Positions 61,892 to 64,000 of a stretch of DNA of 64,000 nucleotides are shown here, in pieces. A program made the translations under genes and the position numbers. This DNA is from Kitasatospora phosalacinea (GTDB lineage Bacteria; Actinomycetota; Actinomycetes; Streptomycetales; Streptomycetaceae), in contig NZ_JNYE01000036.1 of the NCBI RefSeq assembly GCF_000717185.1, positions 42,420 to 106,419 of the forward strand, written 5' to 3'. Under the pieces are notes generated by a model. That model did no database searches. It saw only the letters and a list, made by a program, of their open reading frames with translations, and was not told the DNA's origin. Each line of letters opens with the position of its first letter. Position 1 is the stretch's first letter.

Positions 61892-62241
61892 CGTGTCGTG
61901 CCGAGAAGGCGTTGAGCCCGCTCTTGGTGGAGGCTCCGTCGGTGGGCAGTTCGAGCAGTTCGTGCAGTTCACGAGCGCGGAAGGCTCGCCCGAGGTGGTC
62001 GTCGAAGACGGTCAGGGGCCGCTGGTGGGAGTCCGGCGTCGCGGTGGTCTGCGGTTCGGGCCCGGGTCGGAGGAGGTCCCCGACGGCCGTGCGTGCGTGC
62101 GGTCCGCAACTCCGCGAGGTGCGTCCGGGCCCCGGCGAGGGTTACCGCGAGGCCGTCGACCTGTTGCTGCAGGCCGTCAGCGCGGGCGGTGGCCAGCTCC
62201 TGCCCGGCCCTGAGCCGGTGGAGGAGTCCGGTGACGTTCAT
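61892..62241 (-). pseudogene. Decayed coiled-coil protein often found beside IS elements
   Basis: The start MNVTGLLHRLRAGQELATAR and a coiled stretch (LQQQVDGLAVTLAGARTHLA) continue in another frame as PLTVFDDHLGRAFRARELHE and LLELPTDGASTKSG after slippage near a CGCACGCACG run (about 62095). This matches a common streptomycete coiled-coil/winged-helix protein of unknown role. Confidence 0.45.
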
Positions 62242-62249
62242 GCGGCAAG

Positions 62250-62700
62250 CCCGGTGTCGCGCCGGGCCGGGGCGGGGAGCGGAGTTCTCGGGCCGGCGCC
62301 ATCCGCACCGCTCGCCGCTCTGCCCGAGCCGGGCGTGGACGCGTGGGGCCCCGTAGCTTCTCCGGGAGTCCGCGTGGATCTCGGTGGTCTTCTCGGTCAG
62401 CGCGGTGTCGCGGACGGCGCGGGGTCCGCGCTCGCTGTTGCGGCGGGCGCAGAAGGCGGCACCGAGACCGGGAGCAGTTCACACGTCCGTCCGACGTTGT
62501 CGCCCGCCTGCTTCTCCGCCTCGACGAACGGGTGGACCGTCACCGGGTCTCCGGGGCGAAGAAAGCCGTGGCCGCTCGAGAATGTCCACGTCCTCACGCA
62601 GGCGGCGGTTCTCCCGCCGCAACCGGGCCGGTTCCCCGCGCTCGTCGCCGGTCAGGCCCTCCCGTTCGCCGGGGCCGAAGCCCTGGTCAGGAGTGTCCGC
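62250..62700 (-). pseudogene. IS3-family transposase remnant
   Basis: OrfA's end ARLRRENRRLREDVDILER, OrfB's start VHPFVEAEKQAGDNVGRTCE and then ALTEKTTEIHADSRRSYGA with PRVHARLGQSGERCGWRR appear in three different minus-strand frames. The DDE catalytic core is missing. It is inactive. Confidence 0.7.
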
Positions 62701-62818
62701 CAAAGCGGATCAAGCCCACCGGCAACTGCCCGCACATCAACGGGCACGGACAGAGGAACCACCGACGTCCCGGCCGATGTGGCCCGGCGACCACCATGCG
62801 ACCACCGAGCTGACGCAA

Positions 62819-62860
62819 CAACAGAAAGAGCCGGCATCTGGTTTCCCAAGTACCGGCTCT
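62819..62860 (-). repeat. Hairpin repeat shared with 44.1 kb (copy 2); probable tRNA terminator
   Basis: On the minus strand GAGCCGG...CCGGCTC followed by TTTCTGTTGTTG forms a good intrinsic terminator 18 bases downstream of the tRNA-Pro remnant. The copy at 44061-44100 differs at two positions. Confidence 0.6.
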
Positions 62861-62877
62861 CACAACCGACTTCACAG

Positions 62878-62922
62878 TCGGGACGACAGGATTTGAACCT
62901 GCGACCCCTTGACCCCCAGTCA
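62878..62922 (-). other. 3' half of tRNA-Pro(GGG): attachment-site remnant
   Basis: Read on the minus strand, TGACTGGGGGTCA is an anticodon stem-loop with anticodon GGG. It is followed by a T-arm (GCAGGTTCAAATCCTGT) and acceptor 3' strand CGTCCCGA. The 5' half (D-arm and acceptor 5' strand) is absent; unrelated DNA follows at 62923. This is what remains at one end of an element integrated at a tRNA 3' end. pSAM2-type elements use tRNA-Pro in this way. Confidence 0.75.
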
Positions 62923-63608
62923 GGAAAGGTTTTCCTATTCCTGCCTGAATTGCGCTCACATGCACGTCGTGCGTGTGCAGATGAGCGCGCTTCGCGCACC
63001 TCGTGCGACGGCATGCATGACGTGTGGTCCCCAGCTGGTCCCCAGCTCAGGGGCTTGACGAAGGGTCTGGGCGGCGTCCATATCTCAAGGGTAGCGCCGC
63101 CCCGGCCACGGATCCAGTGGTTCCCGCGGACCATCCAGAAATCTCCCGGCAGGACGTCGATGGCCGCCGAGGAGAATTAGGCTGAGCCGGACGAAGGGCA
63201 GCCATAGAACGGCCGTTGGAAATCCCGGGGCCAGCCATTTCCCACAGGCCTTCGAGGATTTTCGACGCTCGCTGTGGCGCACCCCGAAGACCCGTGCGAG
63301 ACCCACCGCCGCAGCAGCATGCGTGCTCCGGGTTGTGCGAGCCCGACAACCCGCGGCCGACCAGCAGACATGCACTCCCGGCCCGCAGCCACTCGTCGTA
63401 CGGCGTCTCCTTGCGGACCGATACCGCGCGATCAAGCAGCCGTACCCACCATCCGCACAGCGTGATCACCCGCACGGTGTGTCGCCGGCGCGTGTCCCAG
63501 GTGGTCGATCTCGCTGTGCTCCACGCCCCGCCACGCGCGCTCTGCCGACCCACCCACCACTCCAGCAACTCTGGACTCGCCATCACCACTTGGTTCGAGG
63601 AGGAGCCC
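62923..63608. other. Element-side DNA between the att site and integrase
   Basis: About 690 bases of lower GC with many small frames. A minus-strand frame reading RKETPYDEWLRAGSACLLVG is open but unrecognised. No excisionase gene was identified. It carries a short tandem GCTGGTCCCCA repeat near 63029. Confidence 0.35.
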
Positions 63609-64000
63609 ATGGCGCAGTGTCTCAAGCGTGGTCGGGTGTACCGCAGGTGCGGGTGCAAGGACGGCAACACCGGGAAGCAGTTGGGTTCGTGGTGTCCGCG
63701 GCTGGCCGCCGATACCGCGCACGGGCGGTGGACGTACGCGGTGGACCTGGCGAGGGAGGACGGCAAGCGTCGGACCGAGGCGCCCTGAACCACGCGGTAC
63801 GGACGTGGCGGCTGCGCTACAACCCGGCCAAGCACTCCGTCCCGCCCAAGCCCAAGCCCCGCGCGGCGGTGCGCACCTGCTGGACCCCCGACCAAGCCGC
63901 AGCGTTCCTCCGCCACAACGCGGAGCACTACGCCGACCGGCTCACCGACCTGTTCGAGGTCATGCTCGGCACCGGCATGCGCCGCGGCGAAATCCTCGCC
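63609..64000 (+). pseudogene. Tyrosine-recombinase integrase, decayed and cut by the window end
   Basis: ATG 63609 (GAGGAGG site) begins MAQCLKRGRVYRRCGCKDGN, HGRWTYAVDLAREDGKRR, the N-terminal zinc-ribbon-like part of pSAM2-type integrases. A stop at 63788 and a jump of roughly 100 residues follow, then NHAVRTWRLRYNPAKH and WTPDQAAAFLRHNAEHYADR leading to FEVMLGTGMRRGEILA with the first catalytic Arg. The C-terminal Arg/Tyr residues lie beyond the window. Confidence 0.7.

Noticed and set aside
62878..62955. Intact tRNA-Pro gene
   Set aside because: The T-arm, variable region, acceptor 3' strand and anticodon loop are present, but the sequence on the 5' side cannot form a D-arm or pair with the acceptor strand.
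63047..63928. A 293-residue minus-strand frame opposite the integrase
   Set aside because: It overlaps recognisable integrase sequence on the plus strand and shows no domain; part of it may be element DNA of unknown nature.

Overview
The window is very GC-rich actinobacterial DNA with strong third-position G/C bias, frequent GTG/TTG starts, twin-arginine and lipobox export signals, three LacI regulators in a sugar locus and ABC sugar importers without a private ATPase. This fits Streptomycetaceae (Streptomyces or Kitasatospora). No rRNA, intact tRNA or CRISPR array was found.

Layout. (1) 1-3.7 kb: nucleotide-sugar genes (PseB-like dehydratase, SDR epimerase, PseG-like hydrolase, methyltransferase). 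(2) 4.1-11.8 kb: an eight-gene, mostly overlapping rightward operon with a two-subunit thiamine-diphosphate E1 enzyme, two PLP aminotransferases, a free-standing carrier protein, an RraA-type aldolase, a P450 and a class-II-synthetase-like amino acid:carrier-protein ligase. It looks like a compact biosynthetic cluster loading and oxidising an amino acid on a carrier, probably joined to an unusual sugar. (3) 12-15.7 kb: an orphan sugar-binding lipoprotein, glutaminase, and a secreted protein fusing a tendamistat-type alpha-amylase inhibitor to a CBM20 starch-binding domain. (4) 16.6-38 kb: a fructan (levan/inulin) utilisation locus with three secreted GH32 enzymes, one cytoplasmic GH32, an oligosaccharide ABC importer, a fructose ABC importer, a fructokinase and three LacI regulators, with three distinct candidate operator types. 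Secreted enzymes release fructose and oligofructosides, the two importers take them up, and the cytoplasmic GH32 and fructokinase finish the job.

(5) 38.5-43 kb and 49.3-55 kb: two copies of a stress/cold module. Each has an inverted-repeat promoter, a long conserved 5' leader ending in a terminator-like hairpin, a MerR-type gene, a CBS protein, a DEAD-box RNA helicase and a cold-shock protein. Copy 1 is intact. In copy 2 the MerR gene is truncated and the CBS gene has lost its original N-terminus. Between the copies lie decayed genes (Mrr-like nuclease, integrase-core transposase, a secreted protein), a GNAT acetyltransferase and a TetR/SDR/quinone-oxidoreductase unit. (6) 55.3-57.1 kb: IS110 and Tn3 transposase remnants. 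(7) 57.2-61.7 kb: a LuxR-type regulator divergent from two small genes, then three secreted proteins (a small cysteine-containing protein, a peptidoglycan-binding/peptidase protein, an I36+CHAP protein). (8) 61.8-64 kb: an IS3-family remnant, then the 3' half of tRNA-Pro(GGG) beside a decayed tyrosine integrase, which marks the edge of a pSAM2-type integrative element continuing to the right.

All calls come from reading translations, motifs and DNA symmetry; no database search was possible.
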